A program made the position numbers and the translations under genes. Positions 51,586 through 59,944 of a stretch of DNA of 64,000 nucleotides are shown here, in pieces. The notes beneath the pieces are model-generated. The model was given only the letters and a program-made list of their open reading frames with translations. It was not told the DNA's origin and searched no databases. How positions within the stretch are numbered: the stretch's first letter is position 1; each line of letters opens with the position of its first letter. The stretch is from positions 142,272-206,271 of the forward strand of contig DBGCOP010000009.1 in NCBI GenBank assembly GCA_048360435.1, read 5' to 3'. The stretch is from Limenecus sp048360435. GTDB taxonomy: Bacteria; Cyanobacteriota; Vampirovibrionia; Gastranaerophilales; Gastranaerophilaceae.

Positions 51586-51888
51586 TTAAACTGTTTCTGC
51601 TTTTTCAAGAAAAGCAATTATTTCAATTGCAATTTGCTTTCTTGTTTCATCGTCAGCTTCTTTCAGATATAAAAAAGCCTCAGAAAGCGTTTCATTATTG
51701 TCATACCAGCGGTGGAGAACATAATCAAAAGCACCAAACAGGTGTGAATTAAGAACAACACCAAAATCCTGTGCTTTTGACTTAATAAATTCAGCACACT
51801 TTTTCTGGATATCATCTTTTGAGTTTTTTATAAGACTCACCGCCAAACTCAAAGTGGGTTCTTTATCATACCAGCGTTTATTATCCAT
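51586..51888 (-). CDS. Small helical protein with an internal duplication
   Basis: 100 residues made of two similar halves: 'RWYDKEPTLSLAVSLIKNSK' near residue 5 and 'RWYDNNETLSEAFLYLKEAD' near 60, each followed by a helix ('DIQKKCAEFI' and 'ETRKQIAIEI'). Looks like a duplicated helix-turn-helix hairpin of about 50 residues. Function unknown. Translationally coupled to the SpoIID gene (stop and start adjacent). Confidence 0.7.
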   Translation of the reverse strand: MDNKRWYDKEPTLSLAVSLIKNSKDDIQKKCAEFIKSKAQDFGVVLNSHLFGAFDYVLHRWYDNNETLSEAFLYLKEADDETRKQIAIEIIAFLEKAETV

Positions 51889-52005
51889 AATGTTTCTCCC
51901 GTATTGCCAGCATTAATATTATAACATCAAAAATTTCATGAAAAACATAGTTTGTTTGTATTATAATTTGAACAGTTATAAGCATTTTCTTGAGGATAAA
52001 AAAGT

Positions 52006-54033
52006 ATGAATAAATATTTATTGGAAATAGGAACAGAAGAGTTACCGTATAAATTTGTAAACACAGGTCTTTCACAGTTGAAATCCGCTTTTGAAAAGCT
52101 GTTAAAAGAAAACAGCATAGAATTTTCCGATATAAAATCTTATTCAACACCAAGAAGATTAACACTTATTATAGAAGGTTTTCAAGAAAAACAGCCTGAC
52201 ACAGTAAAAACAGTAAAAGGTCCGATTTTGAATATTGCTTATGACGAAAACGGAAATCTTTCAAAAGCAGGCCAGGGTTTTGCCAGAAAAAACGGAGTTG
52301 ATGAGTCTGCTCTTTACAAAGAAGACAACTATGTATGGGCTAAAGTCGAACAAAAAGGTAAATCAATAAAAAACATTCTTCAGGAAAACATAGAAAAAAT
52401 TGTTCTGAAAATGCAGGGTCCTTATTTTATGAGATGGGCTGATCTTGATGTAAAATTTCAAAGACCTATAAGATGGATTGTTTCTTTATTAAATAATGAT
52501 GAACTCAAAATTAAAATTGCAGATGTAGAATCCTCAAGATTTTCAAGAGGTCACAGATTCAAATCTGACAAAGTTGAAATTAAAAACCCTGATACATATT
52601 TAGATACATTATTTAAGAATAATGTAGTTGCTGATTCACAAAAAAGAAAAGAAATGATTATTGAATCAGCAAAACAAAAAGCCAAAGAAATCAATGCAGA
52701 AGTTTATATGGACGACGGTCTTCTTGAAGAAGTTACAAACATCTGTGAATGGCCGGTTCCTGTTATTTGCGGATTTGATGAAAAATATCTTAGAATTCCT
52801 GAAAAAGTTACAGTTACAGTAATGGCTGTTCACCAGAGATATTTTCCCATGTACAGAAACGGAAAACTATTGAACAGCTTTATCACAATAACAAACTATA
52901 TAGGACAAAATTTTGATAACATAAAAGCAGGCAATGAAAGAGTTGTTGTAGCAAGACTTGATGATGCGATTTTCTTCTTTAATGAAGATACTAAGAAACC
53001 TTTTGAAAATTATGTAGAAGAACTAAAAGGAATCACATTCCAAAAAGGAATGGGATCAATGTATGACAAAACACTGCGTATTCAAGAACTTTCAAGATTG
53101 CTTGCACAGAAAACAGGAGCACCTTTAGCTACTGTTGAAAGAACAGCTCTTCTTTGTAAAGCTGATCTTGTTACAAGCCTTGTTTTTGAGTTTACAGAAC
53201 TTCAAGGGTTTATTGGCTCAGACTATGCATTTAATGCAGGAGAAAAACCTCAGGTTGTACAGGGTATAAAAGAACACTATTATCCTCTTGGCTCAGATAC
53301 TGAACTTGCAGAATCAATAGAAGGTCAACTGGTCGGCATTGCTGATAAAATTGATACAATAGTTGCTGTTTTTGCAGAAGGTAAAAAACCAACAGGTTCA
53401 GCTGATCCTCTGGGCGTTAGAAGAGCAACTTTAGGCATAATAAAAACTGTTATACAAAAAGATTTAAAAATTGATATTGAAGAATTGATAAAAAAATCAA
53501 TTGACATTATGCCTGTTGAAATAAAAGACAAAGAATCACTGTTTAATGAAGTAAAGACCTTCTTTGAACAACGTCTGAGCATATACTATACTGAAAAATA
53601 CAGACATGACGTTGTAGACGCTTGTATATCAAACAATTCCGTATTAAAAGACTTAAACGATTTCTCAAAAAGAGTAGATTTTCTATCAGAAAAAATCAAC
53701 CTTTCTGAATTTGCTTCAATAAATGAAGCAGCAAACAGAATCATAAGAATTACCAAAGATTTCAGAGCAGAACAATTGCCTGACACGGCACTTTTCAATA
53801 ATGCTTCAGAAGCCGATCTCTGGGAATGTACAAAGACGATAAATACTGATAACTTAGAATACAACGAATTATTTGAAAGTCTCAAAAAAGCCATACCGGC
53901 TATTGATGAGTTTTTCGAAAAAGTTCTTGTAATGGATAAGGACGAAAAAGTAAAAACAAACAGACTTTCTCTTCTTTATTCAATAAAGACAAAATTTGAT
54001 AAAATAGCAGATTTTTCTAAATTAGTAATCTAA
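52006..54033 (+). CDS. glyS: Glycyl-tRNA synthetase beta subunit
   Basis: 675 residues of the alpha2-beta2-type bacterial enzyme: 'YLLEIGTEELPYKFV' start, 'YSTPRRLTLIIEGF', 'GFARKNGV', 'MRWADLDVKFQRPIRWIVSL', an HD-like region ('KADLVTSLVFEFTELQGFIG') and 'LADKID'-type block 'GIADKIDTIVAVFAEGKKPT'. The alpha subunit (glyQ) is not in the window; genes are usually adjacent, so separation is noteworthy. TTGAGGA lies about 10 bases before the ATG. Confidence 0.96.
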   Translation: MNKYLLEIGTEELPYKFVNTGLSQLKSAFEKLLKENSIEFSDIKSYSTPRRLTLIIEGFQEKQPDTVKTVKGPILNIAYDENGNLSKAGQGFARKNGVDESALYKEDNYVWAKVEQKGKSIKNILQENIEKIVLKMQGPYFMRWADLDVKFQRPIRWIVSLLNNDELKIKIADVESSRFSRGHRFKSDKVEIKNPDTYLDTLFKNNVVADSQKRKEMIIESAKQKAKEINAEVYMDDGLLEEVTNICEWPVPVICGFDEKYLRIPEKVTVTVMAVHQRYFPMYRNGKLLNSFITITNYIGQNFDNIKAGNERVVVARLDDAIFFFNEDTKKPFENYVEELKGITFQKGMGSMYDKTLRIQELSRLLAQKTGAPLATVERTALLCKADLVTSLVFEFTELQGFIGSDYAFNAGEKPQVVQGIKEHYYPLGSDTELAESIEGQLVGIADKIDTIVAVFAEGKKPTGSADPLGVRRATLGIIKTVIQKDLKIDIEELIKKSIDIMPVEIKDKESLFNEVKTFFEQRLSIYYTEKYRHDVVDACISNNSVLKDLNDFSKRVDFLSEKINLSEFASINEAANRIIRITKDFRAEQLPDTALFNNASEADLWECTKTINTDNLEYNELFESLKKAIPAIDEFFEKVLVMDKDEKVKTNRLSLLYSIKTKFDKIADFSKLVI

Positions 54034-54055
54034 AGCCTGCAATTTTATCCTTATA

Positions 54056-54457
54056 ATGGTATTTATGGAAATAATAAGAGTTTTTCTCGGCATATTATTA
54101 ATAATATGTCTATTTCTTAACATTGATTTTAACAAAATCAGAATTTATTTTGCTGAAAAAAATATCGGCATAGAAAAACAAGAAGAAAATATGATACTGG
54201 GACTTTCACTTGTTGACTTCAAAGGTCGTGTAAAAGTGGCAGGAGTACTTGATTATACACCTGCAAGAAAAGCCGGAATAGAAGAAGGAGACAGAATTCT
54301 TGAGGTTAACGGTAAGAAAATACCAAATGTAAAGACATTTAAAGAACGCATACAAGAATATCATGACAACAAAATTATTAAACTGGTAATCCACAGAGTC
54401 GACAGTTGTTCAACATTTCCTGTTGACATAACACCTTTTGAATCGGAATGTAAATAA
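54056..54457 (+). CDS. Membrane-anchored PDZ-domain protein
   Basis: 133 residues: one N-terminal transmembrane helix ('IIRVFLGILLIICLFLNI') and a PDZ domain (about 45-120) with the carboxylate-binding 'LGLSL' strand and 'AGVLDYTPARKAGIEEGDRI'. No protease domain is attached, unlike DegP or RseP. It might recruit a partner to the inner membrane. The ATG at 54065 is an alternative start. Confidence 0.75.
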   Translation: MVFMEIIRVFLGILLIICLFLNIDFNKIRIYFAEKNIGIEKQEENMILGLSLVDFKGRVKVAGVLDYTPARKAGIEEGDRILEVNGKKIPNVKTFKERIQEYHDNKIIKLVIHRVDSCSTFPVDITPFESECK

Positions 54458-54490
54458 AGCAAAACTCACCAATCTCCGCTAGCCGCAAGG

Positions 54491-54508
54491 GTTTACAGGT
54501 ATGTAAAC
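54491..54508. promoter_or_regulatory. Perfect dyad GTTTACA-GGTA-TGTAAAC
   Basis: A 7-bp inverted repeat with 4-base centre, about 18 bases upstream of the -35 of the phosphorylase promoter. The shape is that of a dimeric repressor or activator operator, or a small hairpin. Confidence 0.45.
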
Positions 54509-54525
54509 AAAAACTAATTTTATTA

Positions 54526-54554
54526 TTGCTTTTGTGCTATGTTATTGATATAAA
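54526..54554 (+). promoter_or_regulatory. Promoter of the glucan phosphorylase gene
   Basis: TTGCTT (54526-54531), 17-base spacer, TATAAA (54549-54554) preceded by TG one base upstream (extended -10). The start codon follows at 54613 with AAAGGAG 5-6 bases before it. Confidence 0.55.
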
Positions 54555-54612
54555 GAAACAGGCACGTTGTGCTATTAGTATTATTAGATTAGTAGATTGA
54601 TAAAGGAGAATT

Positions 54613-56325
54613 ATGGGTTTACCTAAAGTAGCATACTTTTCAATGGAAATAGCATTAGACCAATCACTGAGTACTTACTCTGGCGGTCTTGGATTTTTGG
54701 CAGGTTCTCACATGCTTTCTGCCGGTTACTTACAGCTTCCTATGGTCGGTGTAACAATGTTGTGGTCTTACGGCTATTACAATCAGAGAATCAACGAAGA
54801 AGGAAACGTAGATGTTGCATACATCAGAAAACACTACGACTATCTTCAAGATGTTGATGCTGAAGTTACAGTAGATATTTTCGGCGAAAAAGTTATCGTT
54901 AAAGCATTCAGAGTAGATCCCGACTTATTCGGTTCTTGCCCTGTTTATTTGTTGACAACTGATGTGGACGGAAACTCTGACTGGGCTCGTTCAATTTCAC
55001 ACAAGCTTTATGACGGAAATGAAAAAATCAGAATTGCACAGGAAACTGTTCTTGGTGTAGGCGGTATCAGACTGCTTCAAGCAATCAAATATGACTTTGA
55101 ATGTGTACACATGAATGAAGGTCATGCTCTTCCTGCTGCGTTCGAACTTTTACAACAAAACGGCGGCGACCTTGAAAAAACAAAAAGACAGGTTGTATTC
55201 ACTACACACACACCTGTTGCAGCCGGTAACGAAGTTCACTGGGTTGATACACTTATGGAAGGCGGATTCTTTGCCGGATGCTCAAGAGAAAGAGCTGTTG
55301 AACTGGGCGGTGAACACTTCTCTTTAACAGTTGCAGCTTTAAGAATGAGCCGTATTGCTAACGCAGTATCACAACTTCACGGGCTTGTTTCTAACAAAAT
55401 GTGGAACTGGGTTGAAGGCAGATGCCCGATTAGAGCTATTACAAACGCTGTTAACCTCCACTATTGGCAAGACGAAAGAATCAAAAATGCAAAAACTTTG
55501 CAAGACTTGTTAGATGCTAAAGTTGAAATGAAAAAAGAAGTTTTCAGCTACATTGCTAACACAACAGGTAAAAGATTCGACCCTAACGTTTTGACTATCA
55601 CATGGGCAAGAAGATTTGCAGACTACAAACGTGCATGGTTAATCTTCATGGACATGGAAAGAATCCTGAAATTGTTAAATGCAAACAAAGTTCAATTAAT
55701 TTTTGCAGGTAAATTCCATCCGGATGATGCAATGGGACGTGAAATGTTCAACAACATTCTTCACAAATCATACAACATCAAAAACGTTGCTGTATTAGCA
55801 GGTTATGAACTTGAATTAAGCGGAAAATTGAAAAGAGCAACTGATGTTTGGTTGAATACTCCTATCAGACCGCTTGAAGCTTCCGGTACATCAGGCATGT
55901 CAGCTAACGCAAACGGTGCTTTACACCTTTCAATTTTTGACGGTTGGACTGTTGAAGGTACATTCCCGGGCATTAACGGATATACTGTTGAATATCCCGG
56001 TCTTGATGATGATATTCCTTGGGAAGAACGTCACTGGAAAGACCATGACTGCATTATGGACATCATTGAAAACCAAATCATTCCGACATACTATGACAAT
56101 AAAATGGAATGGGCAAGAATGATGAGACAAGCTGTCAGAACATCTGAAGCTTACTTCAACTCTGACAGAATGGTTATAGAATACTTTAACAGAATCTATA
56201 AACCAATTGCTCATGAAAATCCGAAAGAAGGCGGTTTGAACACAAATGCACAAGACATGACTGTTGACCCTTCTCAAAAAGAAGCACCGAACATGGATGC
56301 TTGGACATATTCAAACATTAAATAA
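54613..56325 (+). CDS. Alpha-glucan phosphorylase family protein (GT35-like) lacking the PLP lysine
   Basis: 570 residues matching the short alpha-glucan phosphorylase type: 'YFSMEIALDQSLSTYSGGLG', 'VHMNEGHALPAAFELL', 'VVFTTHTPVAAGNEVHW', 'TITWARRFADYKRAWLIFMD' and 'EASGTSGMSANANGALHLS'. Phosphorylases have Lys in this last motif (EASGT-x-G/N-M-K) to hold pyridoxal phosphate; here the position is Ser430 (codon TCA 55900-55902). The rest of the fold seems intact, so it may be a non-phosphorolytic glycosyltransferase or a regulatory homologue. It has its own promoter, dyad and terminator. Confidence 0.85.
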   Translation: MGLPKVAYFSMEIALDQSLSTYSGGLGFLAGSHMLSAGYLQLPMVGVTMLWSYGYYNQRINEEGNVDVAYIRKHYDYLQDVDAEVTVDIFGEKVIVKAFRVDPDLFGSCPVYLLTTDVDGNSDWARSISHKLYDGNEKIRIAQETVLGVGGIRLLQAIKYDFECVHMNEGHALPAAFELLQQNGGDLEKTKRQVVFTTHTPVAAGNEVHWVDTLMEGGFFAGCSRERAVELGGEHFSLTVAALRMSRIANAVSQLHGLVSNKMWNWVEGRCPIRAITNAVNLHYWQDERIKNAKTLQDLLDAKVEMKKEVFSYIANTTGKRFDPNVLTITWARRFADYKRAWLIFMDMERILKLLNANKVQLIFAGKFHPDDAMGREMFNNILHKSYNIKNVAVLAGYELELSGKLKRATDVWLNTPIRPLEASGTSGMSANANGALHLSIFDGWTVEGTFPGINGYTVEYPGLDDDIPWEERHWKDHDCIMDIIENQIIPTYYDNKMEWARMMRQAVRTSEAYFNSDRMVIEYFNRIYKPIAHENPKEGGLNTNAQDMTVDPSQKEAPNMDAWTYSNIK

Positions 56326-56345
56326 TTAAGTTATTTAAAATAAAA

Positions 56346-56378
56346 AAAGAGACTCTTTGAAAAAAGGGTCTCTTTTTT
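56346..56378 (+). terminator. Terminator of the phosphorylase gene
   Basis: AAAGAGAC/GTCTCTTT stem with A-rich loop and T-run, 20 bases after the stop. Confidence 0.88.
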
Positions 56379-56408
56379 ATTATCTTAGAGCAATTTTTGA
56401 AAAGAAAA

Positions 56409-56478
56409 ATACTTTATATAAATATGAAAGCTCTCTCTTCTTATTTAAATTTCAGACCCAATTAGGGTCTTTTTTTTT
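56409..56478 (+). ncRNA. Putative mini-transcript C
   Basis: An ATACTTTATATAAATATGAA box like loci A and B is followed after only about 25 bases by the terminator AGACCC-aatta-GGGTCT plus T9 (56454-56478), which runs into 44-bp repeat copy 3. The spacer is very short, so an independent RNA is doubtful. Confidence 0.25.
56454..56478 (+). terminator. Rho-independent terminator at locus C
   Basis: Perfect 6-bp stem AGACCC/GGGTCT, 5-base loop and T9, directly abutting the repeat at 56479. Confidence 0.8.
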
Positions 56479-56522
56479 GACAAAGGAAATAGCAGAGCTA
56501 AAGCAATGCTTGTGACCCTGTC
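56479..56522. repeat. 44-bp hairpin repeat, diverged copy 3
   Basis: Same length and position (after a terminator T-run) as copies 1 and 2, starting GACAAAGGAAATAGC and ending CCTGTC, but with many internal changes. It is followed by GCGAAAG...CTTTCGC (56524-56552), a further inverted repeat. Confidence 0.55.
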
Positions 56523-56552
56523 TGCGAAAGCAAATCCGGAACCGCCTTTCGC

Positions 56553-57779
56553 TTATTTCGTTCTACTTGCAAGATTATTCAATATATCCTGAGGCGTAAT
56601 ATTATGCATCGCCATAAAAGTAAGCATAAAATACGTCAAATCAGCAGCTTCCCACTCAAGTCCGTCACCTTTTTCAAAGTTTACAGACTCAAAGGCCTCC
56701 TCCATAATTTTTCTTTTTAAATAAAACTCATCATTAAATAATTTAGTCGTAAAAGAATTGTCAGGAAGGAGTCTTTTTCTGTCCAAAAGCAGATTGTAAA
56801 GCTCAGAAATAGTAAACTCTTTGTCGCCAAAACAAGAATACCTGCCCAGATGACATGCATTACCCTTCTGTTTAACTATAAATAATAGTGCATCCATATC
56901 ACAATCAAAACGAGCAGTCACAAGCTCCTGAGTGTTTCCGGATGTTTCGCCTTTCACCCAGATTTTGTTACGCGAACGGCTGAAATATGTGCCTTTTCCT
57001 GTTTTTAGAGCCTGTTCAACAGATTCAGGTGTAGAATAAGCAAGTGTGAGTACTTGTTTTGTGTCATAATCCTGAACAATAGTCGGAAGATATCCGAATC
57101 TCTTTTCAAAATCCAGGCAGTTAACAAAAGCCTCTTCAAGCGAAACTTTGCCTGTATAAATACACATTCCGAGCTGTGTTGAAACATTCATTTTTTGAAG
57201 AGAAACAATCTCATCCACTGAACTTATACCGCCTGCCGCAACAAGTTCTTTTGTTGTTGCACTTCGTATTTTTTTAATTGCCTCAATATCTGTTCCGCCC
57301 AACATCCCTTCTTTTTCTACAATTGTGTATAAAAAGCCTGAACAATAATTGTTAAAACGGCGTACAAAATCTTCCGGAGTAGCATTTGTTGTTCTTGTCC
57401 AACCGTGCGTTGTAACTATGCCGTCACGAGAGTCTATTGCAACAAGAACTCTGTCTTTCGGCAGTTTAGATAGAAAATCTTCATGAGCAGCAGTTCCTAT
57501 TATGATTTTTTTTGCACCGAGAGCCAGCATTTTTTTAGCTTTGACTATGTCTCTAATCCCACCGCCTACACGGCATGATGCAACTTTGCAAATTTTAGAG
57601 ATAAGTTCTTCGTTATTTCCGTTACCGACAGCCGCATCTAAATCTATCACGGCAAGTTCACCAAATCTTCCATAATACTTAGCCAGTTCTATAACATCTT
57701 CTCTTTCAAGAACCTTTTCTACACCCTGTTTTAACTGAACTGCTTTACCGTTCATCAAATCTATACTTGGAATTATCAT
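56553..57779 (-). CDS. hisA-hisIE: HisA-HisI-HisE fusion (trifunctional histidine biosynthesis protein)
   Basis: 408 residues carrying three activities. HisA-type isomerase barrel (1-235): 'MIIPSIDLMNGKAVQLKQG', 'VGGGIRDI', 'VAIDSRDG', 'VAAGGISSVDEIVSL'. HisI cyclohydrolase (about 235-315): 'YFSRSRNKIWVKGETSGN', 'FDCDMDALLFIV', 'ACHLGRYSCF'. HisE pyrophosphohydrolase (about 320-408): 'KIMEEAFESVNFEKG', 'EWEAADLTYFMLTFMAM', 'DILNNLASR'. HisIE fusions are common; attachment of HisA to the same chain is unusual. Steps 2, 3 and 4 of the pathway would be in one protein. Last gene of the nadD-yqeK run. Confidence 0.92.
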   Translation of the reverse strand: MIIPSIDLMNGKAVQLKQGVEKVLEREDVIELAKYYGRFGELAVIDLDAAVGNGNNEELISKICKVASCRVGGGIRDIVKAKKMLALGAKKIIIGTAAHEDFLSKLPKDRVLVAIDSRDGIVTTHGWTRTTNATPEDFVRRFNNYCSGFLYTIVEKEGMLGGTDIEAIKKIRSATTKELVAAGGISSVDEIVSLQKMNVSTQLGMCIYTGKVSLEEAFVNCLDFEKRFGYLPTIVQDYDTKQVLTLAYSTPESVEQALKTGKGTYFSRSRNKIWVKGETSGNTQELVTARFDCDMDALLFIVKQKGNACHLGRYSCFGDKEFTISELYNLLLDRKRLLPDNSFTTKLFNDEFYLKRKIMEEAFESVNFEKGDGLEWEAADLTYFMLTFMAMHNITPQDILNNLASRTK

Positions 57780-57791
57780 AATACACCTTTT

Positions 57792-58385
57792 CTATTTTTC
57801 AATTTCTTCTAACAATTCATTGTAAACATCAATTGTGATATGGCAAATTGCCAATCTTCTGTCTACAAGGCTTTTGATTGTTGCCTCAAAGCACTTAAAA
57901 AGAGCTTTGTTTATGCCATTTTCTTCTTTTAATAATTCCAGGCATTGATGTCGAAACTCGGCTTCTCTTGTTCTTGATTCAATTTTGTCAGCAAGAAAGA
58001 TTATCTTTTCGAAATCTGTCATACCACATCTTCCAAGAGTGTGCCATCTTATTGCATCTAAAATTTCTTTATCATCTATCCCGAATTTTTGTTTTGCTAA
58101 ATAGGCACTAACCGGAGCATGAAGAGTTTTGTAATTCAAAAGTTCACAGTCCTGAACTTCAGGAATAGATTCATGAATAATATCAAGCAGTTTTTCATTT
58201 GAAAAACATTTGGCCGCATCATGAAGAAGACCTGTGATTCGGGCTTTTTCAACATCAAGATTAAACATCTGAGCAAGTTCAACAGCAGCTTCCATAACTC
58301 CGATAGAGTGGATATAACGTTCTTCGTATAGATTTTCTTTAAGCCAGTTTTGAATCTCTTCAATTTTATTTTCTGTATAAGCCAT
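57792..58385 (-). CDS. yqeK: HD-domain phosphohydrolase YqeK
   Basis: 197 residues from the ATG at 58385. HD-type metal site: 'YIHSIGVMEAAVELAQMF' (His), 'ARITGLLHDAAKCFSNEKLL' (His-Asp), 'LLNYKTLHAPVSAYLAKQKF' and 'DAIRWHTLGRCGMTDFEKII'. YqeK hydrolyses diadenosine tetraphosphate symmetrically. The conserved pairing with nadD is seen here, overlapping its end by 20 bases. Confidence 0.92.
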   Translation of the reverse strand: MAYTENKIEEIQNWLKENLYEERYIHSIGVMEAAVELAQMFNLDVEKARITGLLHDAAKCFSNEKLLDIIHESIPEVQDCELLNYKTLHAPVSAYLAKQKFGIDDKEILDAIRWHTLGRCGMTDFEKIIFLADKIESRTREAEFRHQCLELLKEENGINKALFKCFEATIKSLVDRRLAICHITIDVYNELLEEIEK

Positions 58386-58968
58386 ATTTGTCAATGTATT
58401 TTTCTACTCCCTTTGGCACAAGATTCTTGATAGGTATACTGTTGTGCACATTGTGTCTTATTTCCGTTGAAGATATATCCACATAAGGCATCTTCATCAT
58501 TTTGTAATTATAGCCTTTTTCTTTAAGTTTTTGCAAATATGATTCATCTGCTTTCAGAGTCTTTTCATCTTCACGAACAAAAAGAACAAAATCAAGCATA
58601 TTTTTCAGTTTTTCAGATTTATACCACGATTCAATATTCTTAAATGCATCCGTACCGATTATGAAATTTATCATTCCTTCTACGGGATATTTTTCATATA
58701 TTTCTTCAACAGTAGGCAGCGTATAAGAAAGACCCTCTCTCTCATATTCAATATTGCTTACTTCAACATAATCCAAATCTTTAACAGCAAGTTCCGCCAT
58801 TTTCAATCTGTGCTCGGAAAAGTTTTCAACATAAGCTTTATGAGGTGGTCTTGCGGCAGGTATAAGGAGAATTTTATCAAAATCAAAATTCTTTTTCGCA
58901 TATTCACAAATCATCAAATGCGCATTGTGTATAGGGTTGAAAGTTCCCTGAAACAAACATAATTTCAT
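58366..58968 (-). CDS. nadD: Nicotinate-nucleotide adenylyltransferase
   Basis: Makes deamido-NAD. 'LCLFQGTFNPIHNAHLMICE' (nucleotidyltransferase GxFxPxHxxH motif), 'LIPAARPPHK', 'FIIGTDAFKNIESWYK', 'VDISSTEIRHNVHNSI' (ISSTxIR). The ATG at 58968 is chosen because AGGGG lies 7 bases upstream; the GTG at 58974 is less likely. It sits 11 bases after the second kinase-like gene. Confidence 0.94.
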   Translation of the reverse strand: MKLCLFQGTFNPIHNAHLMICEYAKKNFDFDKILLIPAARPPHKAYVENFSEHRLKMAELAVKDLDYVEVSNIEYEREGLSYTLPTVEEIYEKYPVEGMINFIIGTDAFKNIESWYKSEKLKNMLDFVLFVREDEKTLKADESYLQKLKEKGYNYKMMKMPYVDISSTEIRHNVHNSIPIKNLVPKGVEKYIDKYGLYRK

Positions 58969-58978
58969 AAACACACCC

Positions 58979-59869
58979 CTATCGTGGAAGAAGTACTCTG
59001 TTCATATGAATTTCTTCAACAAGAGAAAGAACATTATTAATAAATTTTTTGTATGATCCTCTGTCAGCTTCACCGGAAAGCACAATATCCGCACTCATTA
59101 CAGTAGGATGAATATATATTTTAGCTTTATTTGATGCATTTTCATAAACTTCATCGGCAGAATCCCCAAGCCCTCTGGCATTAGCTCTTTCATAGAAGCG
59201 GTCTTTTTGAATATTATGAGAAACATCTACATAAATTTTAAAATCAAAAGCATCTACAATTTTTTCCGTTAGAGTAAACAAACCTTCAGAAATAATTATT
59301 TTTGAGGGTGTTGCTTTTGTGACGTTGTCACGTCTTATTGCAGTACCTGACATATCATATTTAGGAAGATAGACAGTATCACCAAAGAGCAGTTGTTTAA
59401 TATGTTTTTTCATCAATTCGAGTTCAAGAGCTTCAGGAACATCAAGATCGTAGTTTTTTGCAAATTCAGCAAAACTCCCTGCTGCTTTAACCATTTCAGA
59501 TCTGTCATAATAATAATCATCAGTATTAATTCTTGTAATTACATTGTCTAAGCAATATTCATCGGCAAAAGACTGAATTGTATCTATAATATCTAAAGCA
59601 ATTGTAGATTTGCCGCTTGCAGTTTCACCTGCTATTCCTATTGCACAAGATCTTGTAATAGTACCTGATAAAAACAAAGCCATTTTATAAATGGCATTAT
59701 TACTTACTTTTTTGAAAATTGAATCTGATGAATTTACTTCATCAAAGAAAATTTTATTAAGTCTCTTTTCAACATATTGAAGAAGCACCTTATCCTGCGG
59801 CTTTGTACCCACCTGGAGTGTGTTGTACTTTGAAGATGTTATGAATTCTTTTGTTATTGTATTTTGCAA
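58979..59869 (-). CDS. Uridine kinase / phosphoribulokinase-like P-loop kinase, paralogue 2
   Basis: 296 residues: 'AIGIAGETASGKSTIALDI' (Walker A near residue 75), 'RINTDDYYYDRSEM', 'KIIISEGLFTLTEKIV', 'FDFKIYVDVSHNIQKDRFYE'. The layout and N-terminal extension are the same as in the protein at 7961-8818, so the two are paralogues. It begins with TTG at 59869; AAGGA about 9 bases upstream supports it. Substrate unknown; the gene lies between panD and nadD, hinting at cofactor metabolism. Confidence 0.72.
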   Translation of the reverse strand: MQNTITKEFITSSKYNTLQVGTKPQDKVLLQYVEKRLNKIFFDEVNSSDSIFKKVSNNAIYKMALFLSGTITRSCAIGIAGETASGKSTIALDIIDTIQSFADEYCLDNVITRINTDDYYYDRSEMVKAAGSFAEFAKNYDLDVPEALELELMKKHIKQLLFGDTVYLPKYDMSGTAIRRDNVTKATPSKIIISEGLFTLTEKIVDAFDFKIYVDVSHNIQKDRFYERANARGLGDSADEVYENASNKAKIYIHPTVMSADIVLSGEADRGSYKKFINNVLSLVEEIHMNRVLLPR

Positions 59870-59903
59870 TTCTTGAATTCCTTTACTATTTTTTGTTAAA
59901 AAG

Positions 59904-59936
59904 AAAAACCGAACAAAATTTTTTTTGCCGGTTTTT
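59904..59936 (-). terminator. Terminator between panD and the kinase gene
   Basis: On the minus strand AAAACCG...CGGTTTT arms with an A/T-rich loop lead into a T-run, so panD may be transcribed separately from the downstream genes. Confidence 0.65.
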
Positions 59937-59944
59937 TATTAATT

